Positions 38,672 through 46,838 of a stretch of DNA of 64,000 nucleotides are shown here, in pieces. The stretch comes from CAVSRC01 sp963830205 (lineage in GTDB: Bacteria > Pseudomonadota > Alphaproteobacteria > Rhizobiales > Kaistiaceae), in NCBI GenBank assembly GCA_963830205.1, contig CAWHLP010000011.1, forward strand, positions 65,581-129,580. Direction: 5' to 3'. Position numbers and translations under genes: made by a program. Under the pieces are notes generated by a model. That model made no database searches. It was not told the DNA's origin and was given only the letters and a program-made list of their open reading frames with translations. Each line of letters starts with the position of its first letter. Positions within the stretch are counted from its first letter, which is position 1.

Positions 38672-39505
38672 ATGCAGCGGCTGGCGCGGATGCGCTGGGT
38701 GTTGCTCGGACTCGTAGTTGTGGGTCTGGCGGCCTGCTCCAAGTCGACCACCGGCACGCCTGACGCCTTCGCCAACGACGAGCCGGCCGGCAACCTCTAC
38801 AACAAGGGCCTGGCCTATATGAACGGTGGCAAGCTCAAGGACGCCACCAACAGCTTCGACGAGGTCGACCGCCAGCATCCCTATTCGGAATACGCCCGCA
38901 AGGCGCTGATCATGTCGACCTTCACCAGCTACAAGCGCGGTGATTTCGACACGGCCATCGTCTCCGGCCAGCGCTACCTGTCGCTCTATCCCGGCAGCCC
39001 CGATGCCGCTTACGCCAACTATCTGATGGGCCTGTCCTATTTCCGCCGCATCCCGGACGTGACGCGCGATCAGGACGTGACCCGCAAGGCGCTCGCCGCC
39101 TTCCAGGAAATCGTCAACAACTACCCGGATTCGGAATACGTCACCGATTCCAAGGACAAGATCATCGCCTGCAACGATCAGCTCGCCGGCAAGGAAATGC
39201 AGATCGGCCGTTACTATCTCGAGCAGCGCGACTATCTGGCGGCGATCAACCGCTTCAAGGTGGTGGTCAGCCAGTATCAGACCACCCGCCATGTGGAAGA
39301 GGCGCTGGAGCGCCTGACCGAGGCCAACATGGCGCTCGGCCTGACCGGCGAGGCGCAGACCGCCGCCGCCGTGCTTGGGCACAATTTCCCCGACAGCCCT
39401 TGGTACAAGGACGCCTACAAGCTCCTCAAGGTCGGTGGCCTGGAGCCGATGGAAAACAAGGGGTCGTGGATCAGCAAGCTGTTTGCCGGCAAGAATACCA
39501 GCTGA
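38672..39505 (+). CDS. bamD: Outer membrane protein assembly factor BamD
   Basis: A 277-residue lipoprotein of the BAM complex that inserts beta-barrel proteins. The signal ends in a lipobox ('LGLVVVGLAACSKS'). Five TPR-like repeats follow: 'LYNKGLAYMNGGKLKDATNSFDEVDRQHPYSEYARKALIM', 'RGDFDTAIVSGQRYLSLYPGSPDAAYANYLMGLSYF', 'RKALAAFQEIVNNYPDSEY' and 'GRYYLEQRDYLAAINRFKVVVSQYQTTRHVEEALERL'. ATG 38672 has GGGAAGG upstream; the longer frame from 38606 adds a non-signal extension. recN follows 28 bases later. The 199-base lpxC-bamD gap shows no other feature. Confidence 0.94.
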   Translation: MQRLARMRWVLLGLVVVGLAACSKSTTGTPDAFANDEPAGNLYNKGLAYMNGGKLKDATNSFDEVDRQHPYSEYARKALIMSTFTSYKRGDFDTAIVSGQRYLSLYPGSPDAAYANYLMGLSYFRRIPDVTRDQDVTRKALAAFQEIVNNYPDSEYVTDSKDKIIACNDQLAGKEMQIGRYYLEQRDYLAAINRFKVVVSQYQTTRHVEEALERLTEANMALGLTGEAQTAAAVLGHNFPDSPWYKDAYKLLKVGGLEPMENKGSWISKLFAGKNTS

Positions 39506-39533
39506 TTCGATTCGGCTTGCTGCCGGTGCGGCC

Positions 39534-41204
39534 ATGCTCGTCGCCCTTGCCATACGCGATATCGTCATCATCGACCGTCTGAGCACGGATTTCTCCGCCG
39601 GGCTGACCGCGTTCACCGGCGAGACCGGCGCCGGCAAGTCGATCCTGCTCGATGCGCTGTCGCTGGCGCTCGGCGGCCGCGGCGATGCCTCGCTGGTGCG
39701 CGAGGACAGCGCCCAGGGCGACGTCACCGCGGTCTTCGACGTCACCGCCGATCACCCGGCGCGGGGCCTGCTGGCGGAGAGCGGCATCGAGGCCGAGGGC
39801 GACCTGATCCTCCGCCGCGTGCAGGGCGCCGACGGGCGCAGCCGCGCCTTCGTCAACGACCAGCCGGTGTCGGTGGTGCTGCTCCGCCAGGTCGGCGCGG
39901 CGCTGGTCGAGATCCACGGCCAGCATGCCGACCGCGCCATGGTCGAGCCGGCCATGCACCGGGCGCTGCTCGATGCCTTCGGCGGGCTGGACGACGAACG
40001 CCAGGCGGTCGCCGCGGCCTATGCCGGCTGGCGGCAGGCCGAATCGTCGCTCGCCGAACTCAGGCAGCAGATCGCCTCGGCGCGCACGCAGGCCGACTAT
40101 CTGCGCGCCGCGGTCGACGAGCTCGATGCGCTGGCGCCGCAGGCGGACGAGGAGGCGGCGCTGGCCCTGCGGCGCCAGCAGATGATGCGCGCCGAGAAGG
40201 TCGCCGGCGACATCGCCGAGGCCCATGAGACGGTGGCCGGTGGCGCCTCGCCGGTGCCGATCCTGGCGAGCCTGGTGCGCCGGCTGGAGCGCAAGGCGCC
40301 GGAGGCCGGCGGCCTGCTCGACGAAGCGGTCGCCGCCCTCGACAAGGCGCTCACCGCGCTTGCCGATGCCGAGCGCGGGCTGGCCCGGGCGCTCGCCGCG
40401 ACGGATTTCGACCCGCGCGACCTGGAACGTACCGAGGAGCGCCTGTTCGCGCTCCGCGCCGCGGCGCGCAAGCATCAGGTCGCCGTTGCCGACCTGCCGG
40501 CGCTCGCGGCGCGCATGGCCGGCGATCTCGCCGCGCTCGAATCCGGCGAGGAGCGGCTGGTTGCCCTGGAGCAGGCAGCCAAGGCGGCGCGCGAGCACTA
40601 CGATGCGGCGGCGCTTGCCCTGTCGGAGGAGCGCTGCGTCGCCGCCAAGCACCTGGAGGCGGCGGTCGTCGCCGAACTGCCGGCGCTCAAGCTGGAGCAG
40701 GCGGCCTTCATCGTCGTCGTCGCCAGCGATCCCGACGCGCCCGCCGAATCCGGCATCGACGATGTCGCCTTCCATGTGCGCACCAATCCCGGCACCCAGC
40801 CGGGGCCGCTGATGAAGGTCGCCTCGGGCGGCGAGCTGTCGCGCTTCCTGCTGGCGCTCAAGGTGGCGCTCGCCGATCGCGGCTCGGCGCCGACCCTCAT
40901 CTTCGACGAGATCGACACCGCCGTCGGCGGCGCCGTCGCCGACGCCATCGGCGTGCGCCTGGCACGCCTCGCCGACCGCGTCCAGGTGCTCGCCGTCACC
41001 CACGCGCCGCAGGTGGCGGCGCGGGCCGGCGCCCACCTGCTGGTCGCCAAGCAGACGGTCAAGGGCGGCAAGGCGGTGACCACCAGCATCACCCCGCTCG
41101 ACGCCGTCCGCCGGCGCGAGGAGATCGCCCGCATGCTCGCCGGCGCCGTCATCACCGAAGAGGCGCGGGCGGCCGCCGACCGCCTGATCCTCGGGGCGGC
41201 GTGA
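39534..41204 (+). CDS. recN: DNA repair protein RecN
   Basis: A 556-residue SMC-like ATPase acting in double-strand break repair. Walker A 'FTGETGAGKSILLDAL' (residues about 25-40), 'EIHGQHADRAMV' typical of RecN, a central coiled coil, the ABC signature 'VASGGELSRFLLALKVAL', Walker B 'TLIFDEIDTAVGGAVADAIG' and 'VLAVTHAPQVAARAGAHLLVAK'. The start ATG 39534 is fixed by the family N-terminus 'MLVALAIRDIVIIDRL'. bamD-recN-ligA is a common alphaproteobacterial order. Confidence 0.96.
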   Translation: MLVALAIRDIVIIDRLSTDFSAGLTAFTGETGAGKSILLDALSLALGGRGDASLVREDSAQGDVTAVFDVTADHPARGLLAESGIEAEGDLILRRVQGADGRSRAFVNDQPVSVVLLRQVGAALVEIHGQHADRAMVEPAMHRALLDAFGGLDDERQAVAAAYAGWRQAESSLAELRQQIASARTQADYLRAAVDELDALAPQADEEAALALRRQQMMRAEKVAGDIAEAHETVAGGASPVPILASLVRRLERKAPEAGGLLDEAVAALDKALTALADAERGLARALAATDFDPRDLERTEERLFALRAAARKHQVAVADLPALAARMAGDLAALESGEERLVALEQAAKAAREHYDAAALALSEERCVAAKHLEAAVVAELPALKLEQAAFIVVVASDPDAPAESGIDDVAFHVRTNPGTQPGPLMKVASGGELSRFLLALKVALADRGSAPTLIFDEIDTAVGGAVADAIGVRLARLADRVQVLAVTHAPQVAARAGAHLLVAKQTVKGGKAVTTSITPLDAVRRREEIARMLAGAVITEEARAAADRLILGAA

Positions 41205-41209
41205 GCGGG

Positions 41210-41308
41210 AAATGGTGAATGGTGAATGGTGAATGGCTGAGAAGTTGCCCTGCGTCCCATTGACCATTGACCATTCACCGCTCTCACCATTCACCATTCA
41301 CCATTTAC
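41210..41308. repeat. Inverted arrays of a heptamer repeat (AATGGTG / CACCATT)
   Basis: About three and a half tandem copies of AATGGTG at the left face three or more copies of its complement CACCATT (with CCATTGA variants) at the right, so the whole block folds into a long hairpin. It begins six bases after the recN stop. The remainder of the 299-base gap to the MFS gene (41309-41503) shows nothing recognisable. Confidence 0.7.
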
Positions 41309-41503
41309 CCCCCGCCCCGGGTGCGGCAGCCGTGCCGCTTGCCTAATCGGCCGCAATCGTGTCTGAAAACGCCCGGCGACGCGGCAACTGGAGTCGGTAA
41401 TGCGGGAAGGCGCGGGTGAATCGGGGCGATCGAGCGGCAGAGACCGCGAAGCGCGGGCCGATTTCCCGCATGACGTGCGGCTCCAACGGCGGGCTGCAGC
41501 CTG

Positions 41504-42730
41504 ATGAAGGAGCGCACCAGCATCATCGTCCTGTTCGCGACGATGGTCATCTACGTCTTCGGCATCGGCGTCATGCTGCCGGTGATCCCGTTGTTGGTGA
41601 AGGAGCTCTCCGGCGACGCCGTCGGCAAGGCCGCCACCCTCTACGGCCTGCTGCTCTCGCTCTACGCGCTGATGCAGTTCCTCTTCGGCCCGGCCTTCGG
41701 GGCGCTGTCGGACCGCTTCGGCCGCCGGCCGATCATGCTGGTCTCGCTCGCCGGCCTCGGCATCGACTACATCCTGCTGGCGGTGGCGCCGAATCTGTGG
41801 ATCGTCGCGTTGGCGCGCATCATCGGCGGCATCATGGGGGCGTCGGTGGCGACCGCCACCGCCTACATCGCCGACATCACGCCGCCCGAGAAGCGGGCAG
41901 CCAACTTCGGCCTCATCGGCGCCGCCTTCGGCGTCGGCTTCATCGCCGGCCCGCTGGTCGGCGGCCTGCTCGGCGAGTTCGGCTCGCGCGTGCCCTTCTA
42001 CGCCGCGTCGGCGATCAGCGTCATCGCCTTCTTCTTCGCCTTCTTCCTGCTGCCCGAGTCGCTTGACCGGGCCCACCGGCGCCCGTTCCGTCTCAAGGAG
42101 GCCAACCCGGTCGGCGCCTTCATGGTGGTGCTGCGCTACCGGTCGGTGCTGGCGCTCTTGTCGCTGTTCGTCATCGCCCAGCTTGCCGAGCGCATGCTGG
42201 AAGCCAACTGGGTGCTCTATACCGGCTACCGCTTCGCCTGGACCGCCTATCAGGTCGGCATCTCGCTGGCCGTCGTCGGCGTGCTGGTGGTCATCACCCA
42301 GGGCGGCCTGGTGCGCGTGGTGGTGCCCAGGATCGGCGAGCGGGTGACCGTCTATATCGGCTTTGCCGTCGCCGCCATCTGCATGGTCGGCATCGCCTTC
42401 TCCTCGCAAGCCTGGATGATCTACGTCATCATCGTTCCCTATGTGCTCGGCTGGGGCCTGACGGCGCCGGCCGTGCAGTCGCTGATCACGCGCGAGGTGC
42501 CGCCCAACGAGCAGGGCATCCTGCAGGGCGCGATCTCGAGCGCCCAGACGGTCACCGGCATCATCGGCCCGCCGGTGGCCGGTTCCGTGTTCGGCTATTT
42601 CATTGGGCCGACAACCCCCATCCACCTGCCGGGCGCGGCCTTCCTGCTCGGCGCCATCCTCTTCGTCATCGGCCTCATCGTCGCCTGGCAGGGCATCCAC
42701 CCGCACGCTCCTGCCAAAACGCCCGACTGA
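41504..42730 (+). CDS. MFS transporter, TetA-like drug/proton antiporter
   Basis: A 408-residue membrane protein with 12 predicted helices. MFS motifs: 'FGPAFGALSDRFGRRPIMLVSLAGLGIDYILLA' (motif A, in the first cytoplasmic loop) and 'ALARIIGGIMGASVATATAYIADITPPEKRAANFGLIGAAFGVGFIAGPLVGGLLGEFG' (motifs B and C of drug exporters). Overall resemblance is to the TetA class of tetracycline exporters, but the substrate cannot be told. It lies between recN and ligA on the same strand. The ligA start is 59 bases downstream. Confidence 0.9.
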   Translation: MKERTSIIVLFATMVIYVFGIGVMLPVIPLLVKELSGDAVGKAATLYGLLLSLYALMQFLFGPAFGALSDRFGRRPIMLVSLAGLGIDYILLAVAPNLWIVALARIIGGIMGASVATATAYIADITPPEKRAANFGLIGAAFGVGFIAGPLVGGLLGEFGSRVPFYAASAISVIAFFFAFFLLPESLDRAHRRPFRLKEANPVGAFMVVLRYRSVLALLSLFVIAQLAERMLEANWVLYTGYRFAWTAYQVGISLAVVGVLVVITQGGLVRVVVPRIGERVTVYIGFAVAAICMVGIAFSSQAWMIYVIIVPYVLGWGLTAPAVQSLITREVPPNEQGILQGAISSAQTVTGIIGPPVAGSVFGYFIGPTTPIHLPGAAFLLGAILFVIGLIVAWQGIHPHAPAKTPD

Positions 42731-42789
42731 GCCCTTGCCGGACGGCCCGGCGCGGGCAAATCTCGCCAGAATCCTGAGGAGGCGATGAC

Positions 42790-44970
42790 GTGGCGAAGGC
42801 GGTCCGTTCCACCAAACCGGTCGAAGAGCTGAGCGAGGCGGAAGCCGCCGCCGAGCTCAAGCGCCTGGCGAGCGAGATCGCCGGCCACGACCGGCGCTAC
42901 TACGAAGACGACGCGCCGACCGTCACCGACGCCGAATACGACGCGCTCACCCGGCGGAACGCGGCGATCGAGGCGCGCTTCCCGGCCCTCAAGCGGGCTG
43001 ACAGCCCGAGCGAGCGGGTCAGCGGCGCGCCGGCCGCGGGCTTCGCCACCGCGCGCCACGCCGTCCCCATGCTGTCGCTGGAGAAGGCCTATACCGACGA
43101 CGACGTGCGCGCCTTCGTCGAGCAGGTGCAGCGCTTCCTCGGCCTTTCGCGCGACGAGCCGGTGGCGCTCACCGCCGAGCCCAAGATCGACGGCCTGTCG
43201 ATCTCGCTTCGCTACGAGGGCCGCAAGCTCGTCCAGGCGCTGACGCGCGGCGACGGCCTCACCGGCGAGAACGTCACCGCCAACGTGCTGACCATCGGCG
43301 ACATCCCGCCGAGCCTGCCCAAGGCGGCGCCCGACCTCTTCGAGGTGCGCGGCGAGATCTATTTCCGCAAGGACGATTTCCTCGCGCTCAACCGCCAGCA
43401 GGTGGCGGCCGGCGCCGAGCCCTATGCCAATGCCCGCAACACCGCCGCGGGGTCGCTGCGCCAGAAGGACCCCAAGGTCACCGCGTCGCGGCCGCTGCGC
43501 TTCTTCGCCTATGCCTGGGGCGCCAACAGCGGGCTCCCCGCCGACACCCAGTACGGCGTGGTCGCGGCGCTGGGCAAATGGGGCTTCCCGGTCAACGCGC
43601 TGATGCGTGCCTGCGCCGACGTCACGCAAGCGCTCGCCGCCTATGCCGAGATCGAGCGCCAGCGCGCCGCGCTCCCCTATGACATCGACGGCGTCGTCTA
43701 CAAGGTCGATTCGCTCGCTTTGCAGGAGCGGCTCGGCATCCGTAGCAACTCGCCGCGCTGGGCCATCGCCCACAAGTTCGCCGCCGAGCGCGCCACCACC
43801 AGGATCGTCGGCATCGACATCCAGGTCGGCCGCACCGGCGCGCTGACCCCGGTGGCGCGGCTGGAGCCGGTCAATGTCGGCGGCGTCACCGTGGTCAATG
43901 CCACCCTCCACAACGAGGACTTCATCCGCGGCTTCGGCCGCGACGGCCAGCCGTTGCCGCTCCGCACCGGCACGGACGGCAAGCCGATCGACATCCGCAT
44001 CGGCGACACGGTCGGCATCCAGCGCGCCGGCGACGTCATCCCGCAGGTGCTCGACGTCGATCTTGCGGCGCGGCCCGGGAATGCGGTGCCCTTCGACTTC
44101 CCCAAGGTCTGTCCGTGCCCGCTCAAGACGCCCGTCGTGCGCGAAGAGATCGCGACCGGCGGGGAGGGGATCGTGCGCCGCTGCTCGGGCGAGTTCGCCT
44201 GTCCCTTCCAGCGTCGCGAGCACCTGATGCACTTCGTCTCGCGCGCCGCCTTCGATATCGAGGGGCTCGGCGCCAAGCAGATCGAATATTTCTACGACGA
44301 GGAGCCTGACCTGCCGGTGAAGGCGCCCGCCGACATCTTCACGCTCGCTCGCCGCGATGCCGAGAAGGGCGGCGTGCTCAAGACGCGCGAGGGTTTCGGC
44401 GAAACCTCCGTGCGTAACCTCTTCGCGGCGATCGAGGCCCGCCGCGAAATCCCGCTCGAGCGCTTCATCAATGCGCTCGGCATCCGCCATGTCGGCGAGA
44501 CCACCGCGCGCCAGCTTGCCCGCGCCTATGGCTCGTGGGCCGCCTTCCACGATGCGGCGCTCAAGGTCGCCGAGGGCGACATGGTGGCGCGCGCCGAGAT
44601 GGATGACATCGACCAGATCGGCGAGACGGTGGTCGAGGCGGTGGCGCGCTATTTCGGCGAGAGCCACAATCGCGACGTGGTCGAGGCGCTTGTCGCCGAG
44701 GTCACCATCGGCGATGCCGAGCAGGCGGCGACCGAGACGCCGGTCGCCGGCAAGACGATCGTCTTCACCGGGTCGCTGGAGCGCATGAGCCGCGACGAGG
44801 CCAAGGCCATGGCCGAGCGCCTCGGCGCCAAAGTCTCCGGCTCGGTGTCGAAGAAGACCGACTTGGTGGTGGCCGGGCCGGGCGCCGGCTCCAAGCTCAA
44901 GGACGCCGAGAAATACGGCGTCGAGGTCATCGACGAGGCCGGCTGGTTCAAGCTGGTGGGCGAGGGCTGA
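42790..44970 (+). CDS. ligA: NAD-dependent DNA ligase LigA
   Basis: A 726-residue enzyme sealing nicks in replication and repair. Ia domain 'HDRRYYEDDAPTVTDAEYDAL' (NMN binding), active site 'LTAEPKIDGLSISLRY' (Lys adenylated), 'LTRGDGLTGENVTANV', 'FFAYAWG', 'DGVVYKVDS', 'RWAIAHKF', the OB fold 'QVGRTGALTPVARLEPV', a Cys4 zinc finger, helix-hairpin-helix repeats and a BRCT domain ('GKTIVFTGSLERMSRDEAKAMAERLGAKVSGSVSKKTDLVVAGPGAGSKL'). In the zinc finger the first Cys pair reads CPCP, one residue tighter than the usual CPxC. GTG start. Confidence 0.96.
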   Translation: MAKAVRSTKPVEELSEAEAAAELKRLASEIAGHDRRYYEDDAPTVTDAEYDALTRRNAAIEARFPALKRADSPSERVSGAPAAGFATARHAVPMLSLEKAYTDDDVRAFVEQVQRFLGLSRDEPVALTAEPKIDGLSISLRYEGRKLVQALTRGDGLTGENVTANVLTIGDIPPSLPKAAPDLFEVRGEIYFRKDDFLALNRQQVAAGAEPYANARNTAAGSLRQKDPKVTASRPLRFFAYAWGANSGLPADTQYGVVAALGKWGFPVNALMRACADVTQALAAYAEIERQRAALPYDIDGVVYKVDSLALQERLGIRSNSPRWAIAHKFAAERATTRIVGIDIQVGRTGALTPVARLEPVNVGGVTVVNATLHNEDFIRGFGRDGQPLPLRTGTDGKPIDIRIGDTVGIQRAGDVIPQVLDVDLAARPGNAVPFDFPKVCPCPLKTPVVREEIATGGEGIVRRCSGEFACPFQRREHLMHFVSRAAFDIEGLGAKQIEYFYDEEPDLPVKAPADIFTLARRDAEKGGVLKTREGFGETSVRNLFAAIEARREIPLERFINALGIRHVGETTARQLARAYGSWAAFHDAALKVAEGDMVARAEMDDIDQIGETVVEAVARYFGESHNRDVVEALVAEVTIGDAEQAATETPVAGKTIVFTGSLERMSRDEAKAMAERLGAKVSGSVSKKTDLVVAGPGAGSKLKDAEKYGVEVIDEAGWFKLVGEG

Positions 44971-45020
44971 GCAACAGAGCCCGCATTGGGCACCCCGATG
45001 GCGTTGCCACCAGCACGGTC

Positions 45021-45043
45021 ATCCTCCGGCTTGACCGGAGGAT
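45021..45043. repeat. Perfect short hairpin (dispersed repeat type)
   Basis: ATCCTCCGG, loop CTTGA, CCGGAGGAT. It lies in the 143-base gap between ligA and the PH-domain gene. A related hairpin with the CATCCTCCG/CGGAGGATG core is at 57086-57108. It could help terminate the ligA transcript, but no T run follows. Confidence 0.5.
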
Positions 45044-45113
45044 CGGCCGCAGCAAGCTGGAGGTGCGGCGGTCCCGCGAAGTATGCTTACCGCCTGATCT
45101 TGGGGCGCGCGCG

Positions 45114-45695
45114 ATGAGTGGGTCGGAAGGCAGTGCACCGGGGGCAAGCCCGCTCGACGTGGCGCGGCGCGAGATGCGCCCGCACGAGCGGCTGGTCTGG
45201 GCCGACCGGCCGGTGGGCCGTGCGCGCGGCGCCCCGGCGATCGGCCGCATCCTCTTCGGCCTCGTCTTCGGCGGCTTCGCCGTGTTCTGGACCTCGGCCG
45301 CGTGGCTGATGACCCGCGGCGTGGAAGAGGGCTTCTTCGGCGTGTTCTTTCCGCTCTTCGGCGTGCCGTTCATCGCCGTCGGCGCCGGCACGGTGGTCGC
45401 CGGGCTGAGGAGCTGGCGCGACAGCGGCGGCACGGTCTATGCGCTCTCCGAGGAGCGCGTGCTGATCATCTCCGGCGGCGCCCGGAAGACCGTGCGCTCG
45501 CTCGACCTCAAGGCGATCCGCGGCGTCGAGCGCGTCGAGGGCGAGCGCGGCGCCGGCACCATCACGCTTCTGATCGAAGGCACCGGCACCATGCGCGAGG
45601 TGCTTGCCGGCGTGCCCGACGTGGTGCGTGTCGGCGCCGAGATCGAGCGCCTGCGCGCAGCCGCCGGCGCGGACAGCACGCCGCCGGCGCCATAG
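45114..45695 (+). CDS. Membrane protein with bacterial PH-like domain
   Basis: A 193-residue protein. Two transmembrane helices lie at residues about 45-65 and 75-100 (IGRILFGLVFGGFAVFWTSA and FFGVFFPLFGVPFIAVGAGT). They are followed by a YdbT-type PH segment, 'GGTVYALSEERVLIISGGARKTVRSLDLKAIRGVERVEGERGAGTITLLIEG'. The 'hYaLs..RvlI..g...k.v.s..l..i..ve' pattern is characteristic. The function of these domains in bacteria is mostly unknown. It converges on the aldo/keto reductase gene with only 8 bases between the stops. Confidence 0.72.
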   Translation: MSGSEGSAPGASPLDVARREMRPHERLVWADRPVGRARGAPAIGRILFGLVFGGFAVFWTSAAWLMTRGVEEGFFGVFFPLFGVPFIAVGAGTVVAGLRSWRDSGGTVYALSEERVLIISGGARKTVRSLDLKAIRGVERVEGERGAGTITLLIEGTGTMREVLAGVPDVVRVGAEIERLRAAAGADSTPPAP

Positions 45696-45703
45696 GCGGC
45701 GAT

Positions 45704-46684
45704 TCAGCCCGGATTCACGCTCGCCCGCGTCGCCTCGGGGTCGTCGGTGGCGTAGGGGAGCGCCAGCAGTTCCTCCCACAATTCATCGGGAATCGGCCAT
45801 TCGGCCCAGGCGAAGGTCTGCGCGACGCGCTCCGGCTTGGTGACGCCGATGAGGGTGGAGGTGATGCGCGGGTCGCGCAGCGAGAATTGCAGTGCCGCCG
45901 CGCCGGTCGGCACGCCATGGCGGGCGCAGATCGCCTCGATGCGGCGGACGGGCGAGAGGATCGCCTCGGTCGGCTCCTGATAGGCATAGCGCGTGCCGGT
46001 GTCCGCCCCCTTGGCGAGCACGCCGCTGGCATAGGGCGCGGCGTTGAGCACGGCGATGCCGCGGCTGAAGCAGTAGTCGATCATCGCCTCGGCGTTGCGG
46101 TTGGTGAGGGTGAAGCGGTTGTGGGTGATGATCGCGTCGAAGTCCCAGTCGGCGAGCAGCGGCATCATCACGTCGACGCGGCCTGCCGCCAGCCCGACGG
46201 CGTCGGCCAGCCCTTCCTCCTTGATGGCGAAGAGCTCGGAAAGAGCGCCGCCGGGCCTGGTGATGTCGATGAGATCGGCGGCGTGCTCGGGGTCGTGCAG
46301 GTTGAGCAGGGGGATGCGGTCGAGGCCGAGGGCGAAGAGGCTGTGTTCGAGCGACGTGCGCGCGCGGACGGCGTCGAAATGGTTGGTCTCGAAATCGCGG
46401 TCGAGCTTGGTGGAGAGGACGAAGCCCTGCGGCAGGCCGCCGATCTCGCGCAGCACGTCACCGATGCGCTCCTCGCTGCGCCCGTGGCCATAGTTGCGCG
46501 CCGTGTCGATGAAATTCACCGGCGAGGAGAAGATGGCCCTCAGCGTCTCCTTGGCGCGGTCGGCTTCGACGGTGTAGCCGTAGGCCTCGATCATGCCGGC
46601 GAGTCCGGACGTGCCGAAGCACAGCCGCGACACGGCAAGGTCGGTGCGGCCAAGGGCTACCCTTCGATTCCCTTCCACGGACAT
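45704..46684 (-). CDS. Aldo/keto reductase
   Basis: A 326-residue NADPH-dependent oxidoreductase of the AKR superfamily (TIM barrel). Seen: 'VALGRTDLAVSRLCFGTSGLAG', 'FIDTARNYGHGRSEERIGDVL' (Asp and Tyr of the catalytic tetrad), 'FVLSTKLDRD' (Lys) and 'LLNLHDPEHA' (His). 'AALQFSLRDPRITSTLIGVTKPERV' is the coenzyme site. Its closest relatives by pattern are D-threo-aldose 1-dehydrogenase (L-fucose dehydrogenase) enzymes, which would fit the fucose-isomerase-like neighbour; that is inference. ATG 46684 is preferred because GGGGGGAA lies just upstream; GTG 46717 is an alternative. Confidence 0.88.
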   Translation of the reverse strand: MSVEGNRRVALGRTDLAVSRLCFGTSGLAGMIEAYGYTVEADRAKETLRAIFSSPVNFIDTARNYGHGRSEERIGDVLREIGGLPQGFVLSTKLDRDFETNHFDAVRARTSLEHSLFALGLDRIPLLNLHDPEHAADLIDITRPGGALSELFAIKEEGLADAVGLAAGRVDVMMPLLADWDFDAIITHNRFTLTNRNAEAMIDYCFSRGIAVLNAAPYASGVLAKGADTGTRYAYQEPTEAILSPVRRIEAICARHGVPTGAAALQFSLRDPRITSTLIGVTKPERVAQTFAWAEWPIPDELWEELLALPYATDDPEATRASVNPG

Positions 46685-46838
46685 GGTTCCCCCCAATGCC
46701 GTCGACGTGAAGGTCACCGCCTGAGCGCGGGACTGGTGGCAACAAGTCAGCAGGGCCGGGTGCGAGCGTTCCCGGCCCTGAATGCGACAATTCCTTCCTA
46801 GTCGGCCGCGCCCCGGAAGGCGATGCGCGGCGGCCGGC

